Shown: piece after piece, positions 50,180 through 61,260 of the stretch | Position numbering within the stretch: position 1 is the first letter of the stretch | Layout of the letters: each line of letters opens with the position of its first letter | Assembly: GCA_035578155.1 (NCBI GenBank) | Contig: JAPWDM010000045.1 | Span: 363,001 to 427,000 of the forward strand | Source: Brachynemurus nebulosus | Taxonomy: Eukaryota > Arthropoda > Insecta > Neuroptera > Myrmeleontidae | Direction: 5' to 3' | Length of the DNA stretch: 64,000 nucleotides | Notes under the pieces: model-generated | Seen by the model: only the letters and a program-made list of their open reading frames with translations | Databases searched by the model: none | What the model was told of the DNA's origin: nothing | Translations under genes and position numbers: made by a program

Positions 50180-50600
50180 TAATACAATATAAGGCCTTTT
50201 TACAAACATAATAACTCAGAAGTCAAATTAAGTTCAATACACAAAATTGGTATGACTTCAAAAATTGGGGTAAAATTTTAATTTTTTTCAAGTATCTCGA
50301 AAATGGTATGACATAGAAATAAAGTTTGAATTAGCCATATTGTTATGTTTAAAGACCTAGTTATTGATTTAAAATTTGTTGAAATTACATCAACACAGGT
50401 GTTTGGGGATTAAAATTTGGGGGTTAATTTTTCAAAAAGAGAGTAAAAAATAAAATATATTAAAATTTTGTTTACAGATTTCAAACCTACGTAAAAGTAT
50501 CTAATTGACCTGTTTTTACCTAATTTCCTAATATTAAGTCTAGGGTTAGTTAATTAGAGGGTAACTGTGTCGATATAATCGTACTATTCGAGGAATTCAA
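50180..50600 (+). repeat. Dispersed repeat A, copy 2
   Basis: Shares TTCCTAATATTAAGTCTAGG, TTGGGGATTAAAATTTGGG and TGACCTGTTTTTACC with copy 3 (60225-60680), and inverted with copy 1 (2795-2965). Noncoding. 50600-51060 continues with two loose units marked AACCCTTAAAAAA.TTTACAA. Confidence 0.85.
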
Positions 50601-51287
50601 GAACTTCTTCATGGAAAGTAGTTCTTGAACTACTATTAGAATAACGTAGTATTGTAGTATTCTCTAATATGATTATCACTTGTTGAAGCCTTTTTCAACC
50701 CTTAAAAAAGTTTACAACTCCCACAAACGACCCCTAACTTAAAAATAATAATGAAGAATTACTTTTTTATAACTTAAAGTGATTTAAATACAGAGTAAAT
50801 ATTGTTTCACGTTCTCCAACATGATTATGATATGTTTTACCCTTTTTTAACCCTTAAAAAACTTTACAATTCTTAAAAACAACCACTAAATTTAAAAAAA
50901 TTTTTAAAAATTACATTTTCAAACATGACTATCATGCTCAAACTTTTCAATCCTTAAAAATCACCCTTAAGTTTAAAATAATATTAAAAATGTATTTTCA
51001 TACAATCATATTTTATATACAATATTTTCAATATTTTATATATATAATAGAAAAAAAGCGTTATGTTTTTTGACCAACTCCCACAATTTTTAAGCTAGCG
51101 CAATGCACAGAAAACCATTTTAAAGGTAATTAAAAGAGCTACAAATTTTTTCCTATTAACATATAGTGTAAAGACCATCGTTTTCAAACGGCGAAGGGTC
51201 AAAGTGCTAAAAATAAGTTGTGATTGTACTACCGCGCGCTCTTTGAACAGTCATGTCTCCGTCAATTTTTATCTGACAGAAGAAAAA

Positions 51288-53161
51288 AAAAAACGCCGTG
51301 AGCAGCGGGGCCCCATCACGGTAGTCGAATTTTCCCCTTCATCTTCGGTATTGAATGTTTACAAGCGAAATGTGATTGAAAGTCTACAACCGAATTGTCA
51401 TTTTGTTGGTTTCAAAACTGGTGATGAGTGTTCGGCTGATCGAGGCTTTAAAAAAGGGTTTTAAGTATTTAAGGGCTGTATCTTAGTAAATTTCAATTTT
51501 GTGCCGAAAACAGGTAGCAGAAAAAAAACCAACACAATTCGTACGAGGGCGTTCCTGCCCATGTTTATCCGCTAATTGCCTTTATGTTTTAGTTTTAAAT
51601 ATTAAAAAAGGACCTTAAATAGTAAACTGGAAGGCCTTTATAAAGATATTTTTTCTTTCAAAAAGAAAAAAAAAGAAAAAATAAAAAATAAAAAATTATT
51701 TCTTCGGTATTGAGTGTCTACAAGCGAAATATAATTGAAAGTCCACAAGCGATTTGTAATTTTGGTGGTTTCAAAACTGATAATGAGTGTCCGGTTGATC
51801 GGGGCTTTAAAAAAAGATTTTAAGTTTTTAAGGGCTGAATCTCAGTAAATTTCAATTTTGTGCCGATAGAAGTTAACAGGGAAAAAGCCAACACAATTCG
51901 TACGAGGGCATTTCTATCCATGCTTATCCGCCAATTGCCTTTGTGTTTTATTTTTAAATATTAAAAAAGGAACTTAAATAGTAAACTGGAAGGCTTTTAT
52001 GAAGATATTCTTTCTTTCCAAAAAAATCCAAAATTTCTATTTTATAAATAATAAAAATCCAAAATTCCTAAATAATAATTAAATAAATAAATAAACAGTG
52101 ACTTTAATAACATTTTCAAATTACTTAATATGTATGTATTTTATTTGTTAAAAAATTGTATTCACTTTTTTTTAAATTTTTTAAAATTACTATTCGCCTA
52201 CTTGTATTTACAATAAAAGTAATGCATTTAAAACACATTTAACAATAGCATTCAATTCCGATGTAAAAATGGAAGAAGTGGGGGGAAAAGTAATGTGGAC
52301 TCCCTAAAAGGTACTAGCTGGATACTAACTGAATACACGTACAAAATTTCAGCCCTCTAGGTTTCCTTAGAGAGTCTCTAGACGTGTTAGAAAACAAGCA
52401 AAAAAATTAAGGAAATATTGGCGTAAAAATCGTGGGGGTAAGGGTTAAAAGTTGAAACCCCCAAAAAACAGTGTCTGGCTATTAGCTTAACCTGTACACA
52501 AAATTTCAGCTCTCTAGGTTTATTTGGGGAGATTTTGACCCGAACGAAACTGTTAAAAAACAAGAAAAATCATGTTCTTTTGGGTATAAAAATGGTGGGG
52601 GTAGGGATTAAAAGTCGAGACCCCCAAAAGGCACCCCCTTGATACTAACTCAATCCGAATACAAAATTTCGGCCCTTTAGGTTTATTTGGGTGACCTGTG
52701 CGAGTGGTACAAACTTCGAAAACGTCGAAAATGCATGAAATTGTAGCTTAAAAATGAGGGGGGTGGGGGTAAAATATTAAAACCTCCAAAAAGCACAACC
52801 TAGGTACGAACTTTATCAACACACCAAATTTCAACCCTCTACGTTAACTCTGGGGGGCTGGGGGCCTGTTAGATCCAGCGAAAATCGTTTCCCCCCCTCT
52901 ACTCCCTTCAAAAATCATCCTAGGAAGCTGAATTTTGGATATGTTGTAGATAATTGACCGAAACATTATTTAAAACCGGTTTGGAAAAGTTTATTGCTTT
53001 TCCGCCCCCCACCACCCCCTTAAAGGTCGGGTCAGAAAAAAAATTTGCCCAAAATTTGACCCCACTTTGATAGTATGAGGTGCCTCGAAAATGAGCCACA
53101 TTTACCAAATTTCATCTCTTAACTTCCATAGGGGGGCCCTACACAAATTAAAAGGTGGCGG

Positions 53162-53221
<60 letters not shown>

Positions 53222-53345
53222 CATTTTTTTTCTACATATTCGTGTTCTACGGGTCCGAAAACGGATAGCGCCCCTACTCTCGCCTCTCGCAGCTCTTATC
53301 GTATAGACTGTATAAGTCTAATTTTTCGGAGAAAATTCGACTAAA
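51288..53345 (-). repeat. Dispersed repeat B, copy 2, with internal duplication
   Basis: Inverted relative to 18304-20032 and similar over the whole length, including the four CTAGAGGGCTGAAATT units and the (TA)n (53164-53218). Unlike copy 1 it has a 360-bp tandem duplication: CTTCGGTATTGAATGTTTAC at 51343 and CTTCGGTATTGAGTGTCTAC at 51703. Confidence 0.9.
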
Positions 53346-54449
53346 AACAAAAATTTTTGTTGAAAAAGACCTACATTTTCGATACCTACAATTTTTTACG
53401 TATTTTTCATTGTTTTTGAAATATTATGAAAAAAAGGCAATTTTTTAAAAAAGTTGAAAAAAAAATTTTCTTTAAATCGTGATTTTTTCAAAAATTATGC
53501 ATTCCAAACCGGCCAAACCACCATGATCCCATTGATTTCATCACATTAAAGTAAAATTCAGACGGGATACGATTAATTTTAATTTTGGTGGAAATAGTGC
53601 TTCCTTAACTAACTTAAAAAAAAAATTTATGTGTCCCTGGTTTTTATACGACAAATCACTGAGTTTGCGTTCAAAAGACTTTTAACAGTGCTCATTTTAA
53701 AGGTATTTTCAGGCACTATAAAAAACTTTTTTGTGGTCATATTCGTAAAATGTATCCGTTGCCCGCTAAATGGCTTTGAATACCTCGATTTGAGTACAGA
53801 CAAAAAAAACGGCTTCTACCTTCAATATCTCGCTTAACATTACACTTAAAATACTTTTCAAAAAAGGAATTTGTTTGTTTTTTTTTATCTACTACAATTT
53901 TTTCTTCATAAAATTATCACTAAAATGCTTAGTTTTTGAGATATTAGCGAAAAACCGTTGAAAAACGTGGGAAAATTCGGAGTTTTCAATCGCTAATAAC
54001 TTGAAAAGTATTGCTTTTACGAAAAAACTTCATACTATTTTTTTTTAATGAGTCAATTAATCGATTTCTGGTGTTATTTTGACCGAAAAAATTTCCACTC
54101 CCGATATACTTGCAAATGTGTGATATGCACGCAAATGTACATTTGATGATCCTAAAACTGTACGAAAATAAAGCTTTGCCTAGCTGCGACCTAACAAGAT
54201 TTCTTGCAATGACAACATGCGATGTGCATTCAACAAAATGTCTGTACATCATTCCCTCACTCTCTTATGGTTTAACTACCCTCTTTATCCCAAGAAAACT
54301 CACTTATTCTGGGGACCACTATATCATTGACAATTAGTAACACGAGTAACTACTATAAAATTCATAGAAAAGAAAAATTAAATATTGAAAAAATTTTTCC
54401 TAAATTTTTTGAAGTTCAAATTTCTGAATTTCGCTGAAATGACCCTAAA

Positions 54450-55424
54450 ATGGAATCTTTCAAACTTATGAGTAAGATAAGGTGACATGAGAGGACGCAC
54501 ATGATAAGAGTGCTTCTCTTAATTGATGCTAGAAATCAAACGATTTTCGTTACGTAGCTAAATAATATTCGGGTATTTATAAAAACTGAGCAGTTAATTA
54601 AACTTAAACCTTTTATTGCATTTTGTTATTTTTTTTACTGTCAAACCAAAATATTTCATAAAAATAACAAATTAATTACGTGATTTTGTAGGCTGGAAAT
54701 CATAATGGTTTTGAAAATTAACTCTTTTTAATTTGGCATTGTATAAACATCAATTTTTTTCTTGAAAATGGCATGTTGCATAAGAATACGCAGAGCCTTA
54801 GTGTTTACTAATACTAATATATGCGTATATACTTTAACTTCTAATCCAGACATTTTTGGAGAAAAATTTTTGCAAATTTTTTGCTTCATCCGGAGGCTTG
54901 TCATTTTTGTTGTCTGAGGATACTTTTAGTTAGCACTTCCTACTATATAGTTCAGTATTAATGGAAACAAAAGTTTCCAAAAATTCAGCAAGGGTTTATT
55001 AGACTCGCATTGAGTTAGGGTTTCGTAGTTCAGTAGTTAGAATTTTTCGTAATTTTGGAGATAAAATATTTTTTTTCTTTTAATATTAATTAGTCTTTAA
55101 TTTCTTAATGATTATCTGAACCCTTTACTTTATACGTCAAAAAAATCAATAACAGTTTTTAGAAAAACGACACTGTCTATTAAACTGCAGAGGTCTAACA
55201 CTGGTTATTTAAAGGTTGTCAAGAATGAGTAGGTCACTTAAAGCGATAACAGACATGTAGAATTTATAAGGATTTCGTTGTTGTACTACGAAATTCTAAT
55301 AAAAAATTATTTTTTTGTCGAAATAAATTACGAAATGTAATTAGTCGTACATAAAAAGGATTATTATAATTTTGTAACATATTTGATTACAGTTTTAATT
55401 GAGTATTAAAAATTTATTTGAATG
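54450..55424. other. Upstream region of gene S2
   Basis: AT-rich with no gene or structured repeat recognised. Confidence 0.4.
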
Positions 55425-55432
55425 TATATAAA
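55425..55432 (+). promoter_or_regulatory. TATA box of gene S2
   Basis: TATATAAA, 54 bp upstream of the ATG at 55487. This placement favours the 55487 start over an in-frame ATG at 55418, which lies upstream of the TATA box. Confidence 0.5.
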
Positions 55433-55486
55433 CGAACATTTTCTAAAATTTGTTTCTGGTACAAGTACATACATATGTGTGTAAAT

Positions 55487-55580
55487 ATGACCATAATTAA
55501 TAGTATGTTGCTCTTTTTTGTAACTATTAAATTAGTGTACGCCAATGTTGATACAAATAATAATGTTAACAGTACCTCTA
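55487..55580 (+). CDS. Small secreted protein S2, exon 1 (signal peptide)
   Basis: MTIINSMLLFFVTIKLVYA is a good signal peptide with likely cleavage after YA; NVDTNNNVNSTS follows. The exon ends TCTA|GTAAGT at 55580/55581 in phase 1 and joins the acceptor at 56160 across a 580-bp intron. The signal exon is similar in length, core and phase to exon 1 of the minus-strand gene S1 (LFFV and YAN in register), which suggests a shared origin. Confidence 0.62.
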
Positions 55581-56160
55581 GTAAGTATAATATTTTATAA
55601 ATATTTTCATACTTTTTTACGAATTTATGTTAATTTTTTTGTTAAATATGAACATTTAGGTCTCAGGATTAAAATATTCTATGTATTTTGGCCTTTTGCA
55701 TTTAACCCAAAAGAGTATACTTCTAATGATCCGTTTACATGACAAAACGACTTGTCTGCGCGTTCCGTTTGTACAAATGAATTTGTGCAATATTATGGAA
55801 TACGATACAAAGGTTACACAGTAGCAGCATATCTGTGCAAAACTCATTTTGTTTGCAGCAGTTCTCAGAGTGCTTAAGGTGCCTTATGGTATTTGTATAT
55901 GATTGTGATTAAACGCGGCTTGAGCACTGTGCACAAATCTTGAGGGTTTGAAATGGGTTTGTACGAGATACAATTTTTCCGTCCGTACGCACCTGGTTAC
56001 TTGGTTTACTTGCACAAACATGGTTTGCACCAGTAAGTCGCCGATAGTAAAGCTTGAGCGTGTGGACGTATAGGTCATAGATAGGATAAAATTTCAGGGT
56101 TTCCATCAAATCCAGTTGGTGGATTATTAATTTAATAACTTAAATTGTTTATCTTTACAG

Positions 56161-56381
56161 ACGAAATAATATTTGAAAAAACTGAAGAAGACCTTATTCA
56201 GACTAATGGACAGCAACCACTTTCCATTTTTAGTCCTTTCGGTTTGTTAAAGCCAGCAAAAACGGAAAGTTTACCAAAAGTCAATTTTATTAGACCAAAA
56301 CGTAATTTGATTGATACAAGCTATCAAAGTTTTGGTATCGGCGGAGATTGGCCATTTCAAAAAAATTTTAAAATGGACTAA
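56161..56381 (+). CDS. Small secreted protein S2, exon 2 (residues 32-104)
   Basis: The acceptor TTATCTTTACAG opens in phase 1; A plus AC gives Asn. The exon encodes EIIFEKTEEDLIQTNGQQPL, SIFSPFGLLKPAKTESLPK, VNFIRPKR, then NLIDTSYQSFGIGG and DWPFQKNFKMD to the stop. The two exons total 315 nt, 104 residues. A PKR dibasic site (77-79) would release a 25-residue C-terminal peptide, as in neuropeptide precursors, but the peptide lacks an amidation glycine and I cannot match it to a named family. No cysteines. It could equally be a salivary or other secreted effector. The frame is intact. Confidence 0.62.
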
Positions 56382-56463
56382 CGTCATACAAATATAGATG
56401 TTGAAGAAATTGATTACAAGTCTGGAGGCGATTCTCAGTTAAAATTTGATTGTTGACATAAAC

Positions 56464-56623
56464 CAGGGCTTCTTGAACTTAAATAAAGGTATATAAATAT
56501 TTTGTGATGGTTTACTGATTAGCTAACAATATATATACATATGAAAAAATATTTCGTTACGATCGCAAGATTTCGCTAAGCGATCCCAAATGGGGGTCGC
56601 GATCCGTAGTTTAAGAAGCCCTG
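56464..56623. mobile_element. hAT MITE in the 3' region of gene S2
   Basis: The termini CAGGGCTTCTTGAACTT and the complement of AGTTTAAGAAGCCCTG are flanked by an exact 8-bp duplication ACATAAAC (56456-56463 and 56624-56631). The interior contains GATCCCAAATGGGGGTCGCG. hAT, Charlie-like termini. It inserted 82 bp after the S2 stop codon. Confidence 0.93.
56482..56487 (+). terminator. Poly(A) signal of S2, inside the MITE
   Basis: AATAAA 100 bp after the stop codon, 18 bp into the hAT MITE. It is the first such hexamer downstream of the gene. Confidence 0.45.
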
Positions 56624-56842
56624 ACATAAACTATCGATATACGTTTAAACTTAGCTTTATTGAATATGTATGCTGATTTACCACACTTTAATTTTATTTT
56701 TAAGTAAAAAATTGTAGAAATAAAATAATAAATATATGCACAGAGTGACTTGTATACTATTTTAATCCTGTTTCTTTTTTCTTTTTTTCCAAACAAAGTT
56801 CTGAATACTTTTATTATTTTTTTTTAATAAATTGTGCTAGTA

Positions 56843-57321
56843 CAGCGGTTCTCAACCTGGGGGGCGCGCCCCCCTAGGGGGGCGTGGAAGAATTCCAGGG
56901 GAGGCGTCAAAAAATTAAAAAAAAATTAAATAAGTTTGTAGTTTTTGAAACAGTTGTTTTTTGATGTATATTTACAACAACAAAAAAATGAATTTGATGC
57001 TGGACACAAACACACAATCAGTGAAATTTCTTTATAGCTGGTAACTCAATAAAATGTAAGTGAGCGTCCGGCCAGGCGTGAGAAATTAGCTGACTTGTGA
57101 TATTTTGATGGTTTGTGTAATTAAAATTTGTATTTGAACAAATATGATTTTATATTCCTTACCAGAGTATGTCTAGCCTAAGTTCAAAGTCATTTTACTC
57201 AAACGTAATGTAAGTAAATTTATCATATATAAGTCTTAATTAACTTAATTCGTAAAGGGAGGCGTGACCTCACACCGAAGTATGAAGGGGGGCTCAGAGC
57301 CTGAAAGGTTGAGAACCCCTG
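56843..57321. mobile_element. hAT MITE with CAGCGGTTCTCAACCTG ends
   Basis: CAGCGGTTCTCAACCTGGGG at the left and the complement of AGGTTGAGAACCCCTG at the right are flanked by an exact duplication TGCTAGTA (56835-56842 and 57322-57329). The terminus belongs to the Charlie/Buster/SPIN-type group of hAT elements, which share CAGnGGTTCTCAA ends. The 479-bp interior has no transposase. Confidence 0.93.
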
Positions 57322-57356
57322 TGCTAGTAGATAAGAAACCTTAATAAATAATAAAG

Positions 57357-58441
57357 TAGGGTAAAAGACCCCATTGTCGATCGGGGTTATAAGTCCGATC
57401 AGTTTTGACATTTATATTTTAATGAAGTTATTTCTGAAAGAAACCTTTGATAAAAAAAATTATTGTTAATACAATGATTATTTTTCAATTTAAATTCACA
57501 TCACATTTAATGTCTCCTCACTTAATTTAAGAAATACATATATATATATAACAATTTTTGTTGAATTCATGAATTTTTAATATGGTGGATGATCATTTTT
57601 CAAAACACATGGGTTATAAATTGTAACATTTTTCACCGAATTTTTAAAGTTATTAGCATAATAAAAGTATACAAATAATTGTTATTAGTCCACTTAAGAG
57701 ATTAGGATAGCTGAATTAAATTTTATATGTGTTAAATATTATTTGTATGACTGATTCTTGTTGGGATCCAAGTTTTCGAGTTGGGTATTTTGAGAATCAC
57801 ACAGATATTCCATATCTATTTTATAAACATTTTTGACGTCATCTATCGTCAATTTAACTGTTTAAAAATTCACAATGGCGTATAGGTAAGTTAGAATCAT
57901 GTCACAATGTACACAATGTTTTTTAAAGCAAAATTATAGATGGCGAAAGAAAATACAGTATTTTAGTGGTTTATTTTATCGAATATTTAAACCCTTTTGT
58001 CATTGCTGCTATGTTTCACAAGGTGTCATTCTGTGATACTCTATGACACAGACTGACCTCTTGTAGTGGATAGAGTGTCAAAGTGACTGAAAGAGAATGG
58101 TTCAAATATTCGATAGTATAAGATTTACTACTGTACTGATGTACATTAGTAATCGGACTAATTGGTGATTTTTGATAGGGGTAAGTGTATTGATCTTTCA
58201 ATGGAGGTTAATATTTTCTGTATGCTTTTTAATAGACGTCAACAAATTATAAAACAAAATCATTAATAAATCAAAATTTTTGGGTTATATTTTCTTAAAA
58301 ACATATCTATTGGATTAAAAAAACTTGGTTTCATACTTATTAAGAAAAAAAAAATGGGTGTTTTGTTTATTTTTTAATTTTTTTAAGCTAATTTAATGAT
58401 ACAGCTAAAAATAGTGATCGGTCATCGGGTCTCTTACCCTA
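57357..58441. mobile_element. TIR element J (TAGGGTAAAAGACCC ends)
   Basis: TAGGGTAAAAGACCCCATTG at the left and the complement of GGTCATCGGGTCTCTTACCC plus TA at the right form about 28-bp inverted ends. Similar to the element at 447 only in the leading TAGGGT. 1.1 kb, AT-rich, noncoding. TSD unresolved. Confidence 0.7.
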
Positions 58442-59013
58442 TAATAATTAGAAAAAAGATAATTAAATGATGTCGAAAATAGATACAGAATTAAATTTCT
58501 TAAAAATAATATAAATTAGAATATTAGAAAATGAAAACAAATGAAATTATGTAATCTTCAAGAAGTTGGAAACAGTAATGTAGCAGCTATAGAACTTTGA
58601 TCCGTCCTAACTTTTAGACGATATTTGCTAATAGTGCTAGTCAGTAGATGAAATGTAATCTAAAAATTTGAACGAATTATGTCTGTGGGAAACACGAAAA
58701 TTAAATCCATTTGGACCCGAGTATCAGCTGACTGATTGCTTCATTATTAGTACGATGGAATATTTGATAAACAATATTTGATTTTATTAGCTAAAAGTTG
58801 AATTTTTGTAATGTTCACCTAGCTAGCATTAAATGTTATCATATGAATGCCTTAATGTGTTTGTTATTTACTATAAAAGAAAATTTTGGTTGCTGATTTC
58901 TATGTGGCTCCTATACGATAGATGTCAAGTCATTTTGCTGAAACATTCATCTCAATGTATATTTCGATCAATAAATACTTTAAAATTGGAAAATTTTTAC
59001 GAACAGGAACAGA
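58442..59013. other. AT-rich spacer
   Basis: No gene or repeat recognised. Confidence 0.4.
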
Positions 59014-59100
59014 GGATTTGTGGTCTAGTGGTAAGACGCTTTACTGGTTGTCAAAAGATCCTGGATTCGAGTTCTAGTCGATCCAGTTTCATAATTTTTT
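59014..59100 (+). repeat. tRNA-derived SINE-like element 2 / tRNA pseudogene
   Basis: A cloverleaf can be drawn: acceptor GGATTTG with TCGATCC (one mismatch), D-stem GTCT/AGAC, and T-stem CTGGA/TCTAG around TTCGAGT. Box A is TGGTCTAGTGG and box B GGATTCGAGTTC. The anticodon arm is two bases too long, with only a 4-bp stem. The 3' part GATCCAGTTTCATAATTTTTT parallels the tail of the element at 32718, so both look like members of one SINE family. Confidence 0.65.
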
Positions 59101-60224
59101 AATCTCCATCTGATTCTTAATTAATATGATTTCGTGTGTTTAAGTTTGCTATACTTGAAAATATTCTTAAGCACATCGATAATATTGAAATTTGAAGGTA
59201 TATATTAAAATTAAAAATACAATGTACGGGCTAATATCAACTGGAAGTCTGATTTTACTGGTGAACATAATTATAAGTGTTTATATAGGTCCAAACAGTA
59301 ATGTTTAGATTTTTATGGATATTACTAAAAAATTTGATTTATTAAATATAATTTAATTCAGTTTTTTTTTTCACAATTCTTTGAAATCAAACAGAGTGAT
59401 TTGATTAAGAATAAGATATATTTAGTATTCATTTGATATTATCAAGAACATCTGGAGGATAAATTTTTCTGGTATTAATGTTATCGTGTTTAGCGTTCTC
59501 GTCTCCCAAGACAGGAAATGTTTTTAAACAGCCTTTTATATAGTAAAAAGAAAAACAATAACGTACCATGTACCTTAACATGTATTGTTAACTTACAATT
59601 TCCATAAACGTAAATGTTGATTCCATAATGGCTGTTTGTATTGGTCTCTATCTGATCATCTTAACTACAATCAATCATCGTCATTATTGGTTAGTTCGAT
59701 CACTAAAATAGACATTAATTTTTTTTTCCTTTCTTTCGAAAATGATTTAAATGGAAATAGTAAGTATACATAATATGTAATGTATGTATTAGATATCTAT
59801 GCAATGAATAGGTTTGGTAAATATGTTTAAGTATAATCAAGTTGAGATGAAACATAAAAATAATTACAGGTAAAGTTTTCAATAATGCCACTCAATAACG
59901 CCGTTTCCCTATATCTTAGTAGGAGTCTTACCATTTCCATTACACAGTTCTGAGTAAAATTTTGAACTACATTTTGAATCGCTCCTCCATTTCCATTACA
60001 CAGTACTGAGTAAAATTTTAAACCAGATTTTGAAATATGAAAATATTTTTTTCTCCCATCACATCGCGTGGAATATCATTAGACAGTAGGGATGGGAAGA
60101 ACCTACCGGTTATAACTTAAAACCGGTTTTTTTGTTTCCGGTTTTTCAGTGACTCTAAAATAACTATCTTCATATCTTATTAGCATGGCTAATTTCCACA
60201 CCGTAAGAACTTACAAGTAAAGGT
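59101..60224. other. AT-rich DNA with small repeats
   Basis: A 56-bp tandem duplication (CCATTTCCATTACACAG at 59931 and 59987). TAGGGATGGGAAGAAC with ACCGGTTATAACTTAAAACC near 60087 looks like one end of a hAT element, but no matching end was found. No gene. Confidence 0.5.
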
Positions 60225-60680
60225 CCCGAGGCCGGACCTATCGATTTTGATGAAACTTAAATATGTTGTAGAACACTAAAAACTAAGGGACACGTATTTT
60301 TTTTTATCTGCGGAAAAACGGTTTGAAGGGGTGAAATCGCCCTCCAAAAATTGGGGTAAAAATTTAATTTTTAAAATATCTCGAAAACAGTAAGAAATAG
60401 AGCAAAAGTTTAAATTGGCGATATTACTCTTTTTTAAAGAGCTATCTATTGATATGCAATTTGTTCAAATTACATCAACAGGGGTGGTTGGGGGTTAAAA
60501 TTTGGGGGTTAATTTTGCAAAAAGGGGGTGAAAAATAAACAATATAAAAATTTTGTTTACAGATTTGAAATCTACGTCAAAAAATCTAATTGACCTGTTT
60601 TTGCTCAATATCCTAATATTAAGTCTAGGGGTAGTTAACTAGAGGGTGACTATGTCGAATAATCGTACTATTTGGGTATT
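60225..60680 (+). repeat. Dispersed repeat A, copy 3
   Basis: Best-preserved copy: ACATCAACAGGGGTGGTTGG, GGGGGTTAATTTTGC, CTAATTGACCTGTTTTTG, TATTAAGTCTAGGGGTAGTT. Noncoding. Confidence 0.88.
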
Positions 60681-61260
60681 TCAAGAAGTTCTTCTTCATG
60701 GAAAATAGCTTAAGACAATTATAATAACGTAAAAATGAAATTCTCGAATTCAAAATTGAGTTTGAGCAACATTGGAGAGGGGGGGGGGAGTCACCCTCTT
60801 AAATTACATACTAGTTTATATACACTAATTTTTGCTATTAACACACTGATAGTGGGTAAAATAATGTCACAATAAGTGGTTCTGACAATTTTCATACTGA
60901 CAATTTTAAGAGCACTGTAATTTGTGAGATATTTTGAGATCCCAGGGCTCTGGAGAATATTTCTGAATTCACATTAATTTATTTCGGAATCTCAATAATA
61001 TTTGAGAAAAATTTGGATAAGATCCGCCTGATCGTTTATTTGAAGGGTCTTTTGGGTCCGCAAAAGCTTACGGGAGAATTTTAGCCTCATGTCTATTTTT
61101 TTTAGAATCTCAGTACTATTCGAGAAAAATTTCAAGCTTTCAAGATCCGTTCAGCCATTTATTTTGGGTTTCTTTGGAGAGCCAAAAATTTGATAACGAT
61201 ACGTCCAGTCGTTTACTTTAGGCTTTCTTGGGGGTTCGCAGGTCCTACAGGATAACTTTA
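60681..61260. repeat. Degenerate satellite-like units
   Basis: From about 60930, units marked GAGAAAAATTT, AAGATCCG.CTG.CGTTTA.TT and TTTCTTGGGGG recur about every 100-110 bp, in style like the 8591-9900 array. A G-run of 11 lies at 60779. Confidence 0.5.

Larger units (their letters stand above)
48859..54445. mobile_element. 5.6-kb TIR-bounded block, class unknown
   Basis: Left GGGTCATTTTAGCGAAATTG and the complement of the right end, GGGTCATTTCAGCGAAATTC, are inverted repeats of about 28 bp (GCGAAATTC / AGAAATT further in). They are flanked by TAAA on both sides (48855-48858 and 54446-54449). Between them are dispersed repeats A and B and AT-rich DNA, with no transposase or other long frame. 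Either a large non-autonomous element loaded with other repeats, or two unrelated inverted ends of one family. Confidence 0.45.

Noticed and set aside
55418..55486. Upstream in-frame ATG for gene S2
   Set aside because: It lies before the TATA box and would put 23 residues, including several aromatic and basic ones, ahead of the signal peptide.
57873..57884. Tiny first exon ATGGCGTATAG followed by GTAAGT
   Set aside because: Lies inside TIR element J and no partner exon could be identified.
58016..58201. Minus-strand 61-codon frame
   Set aside because: Inside noncoding TIR element J; no signal peptide, splice sites or motif.
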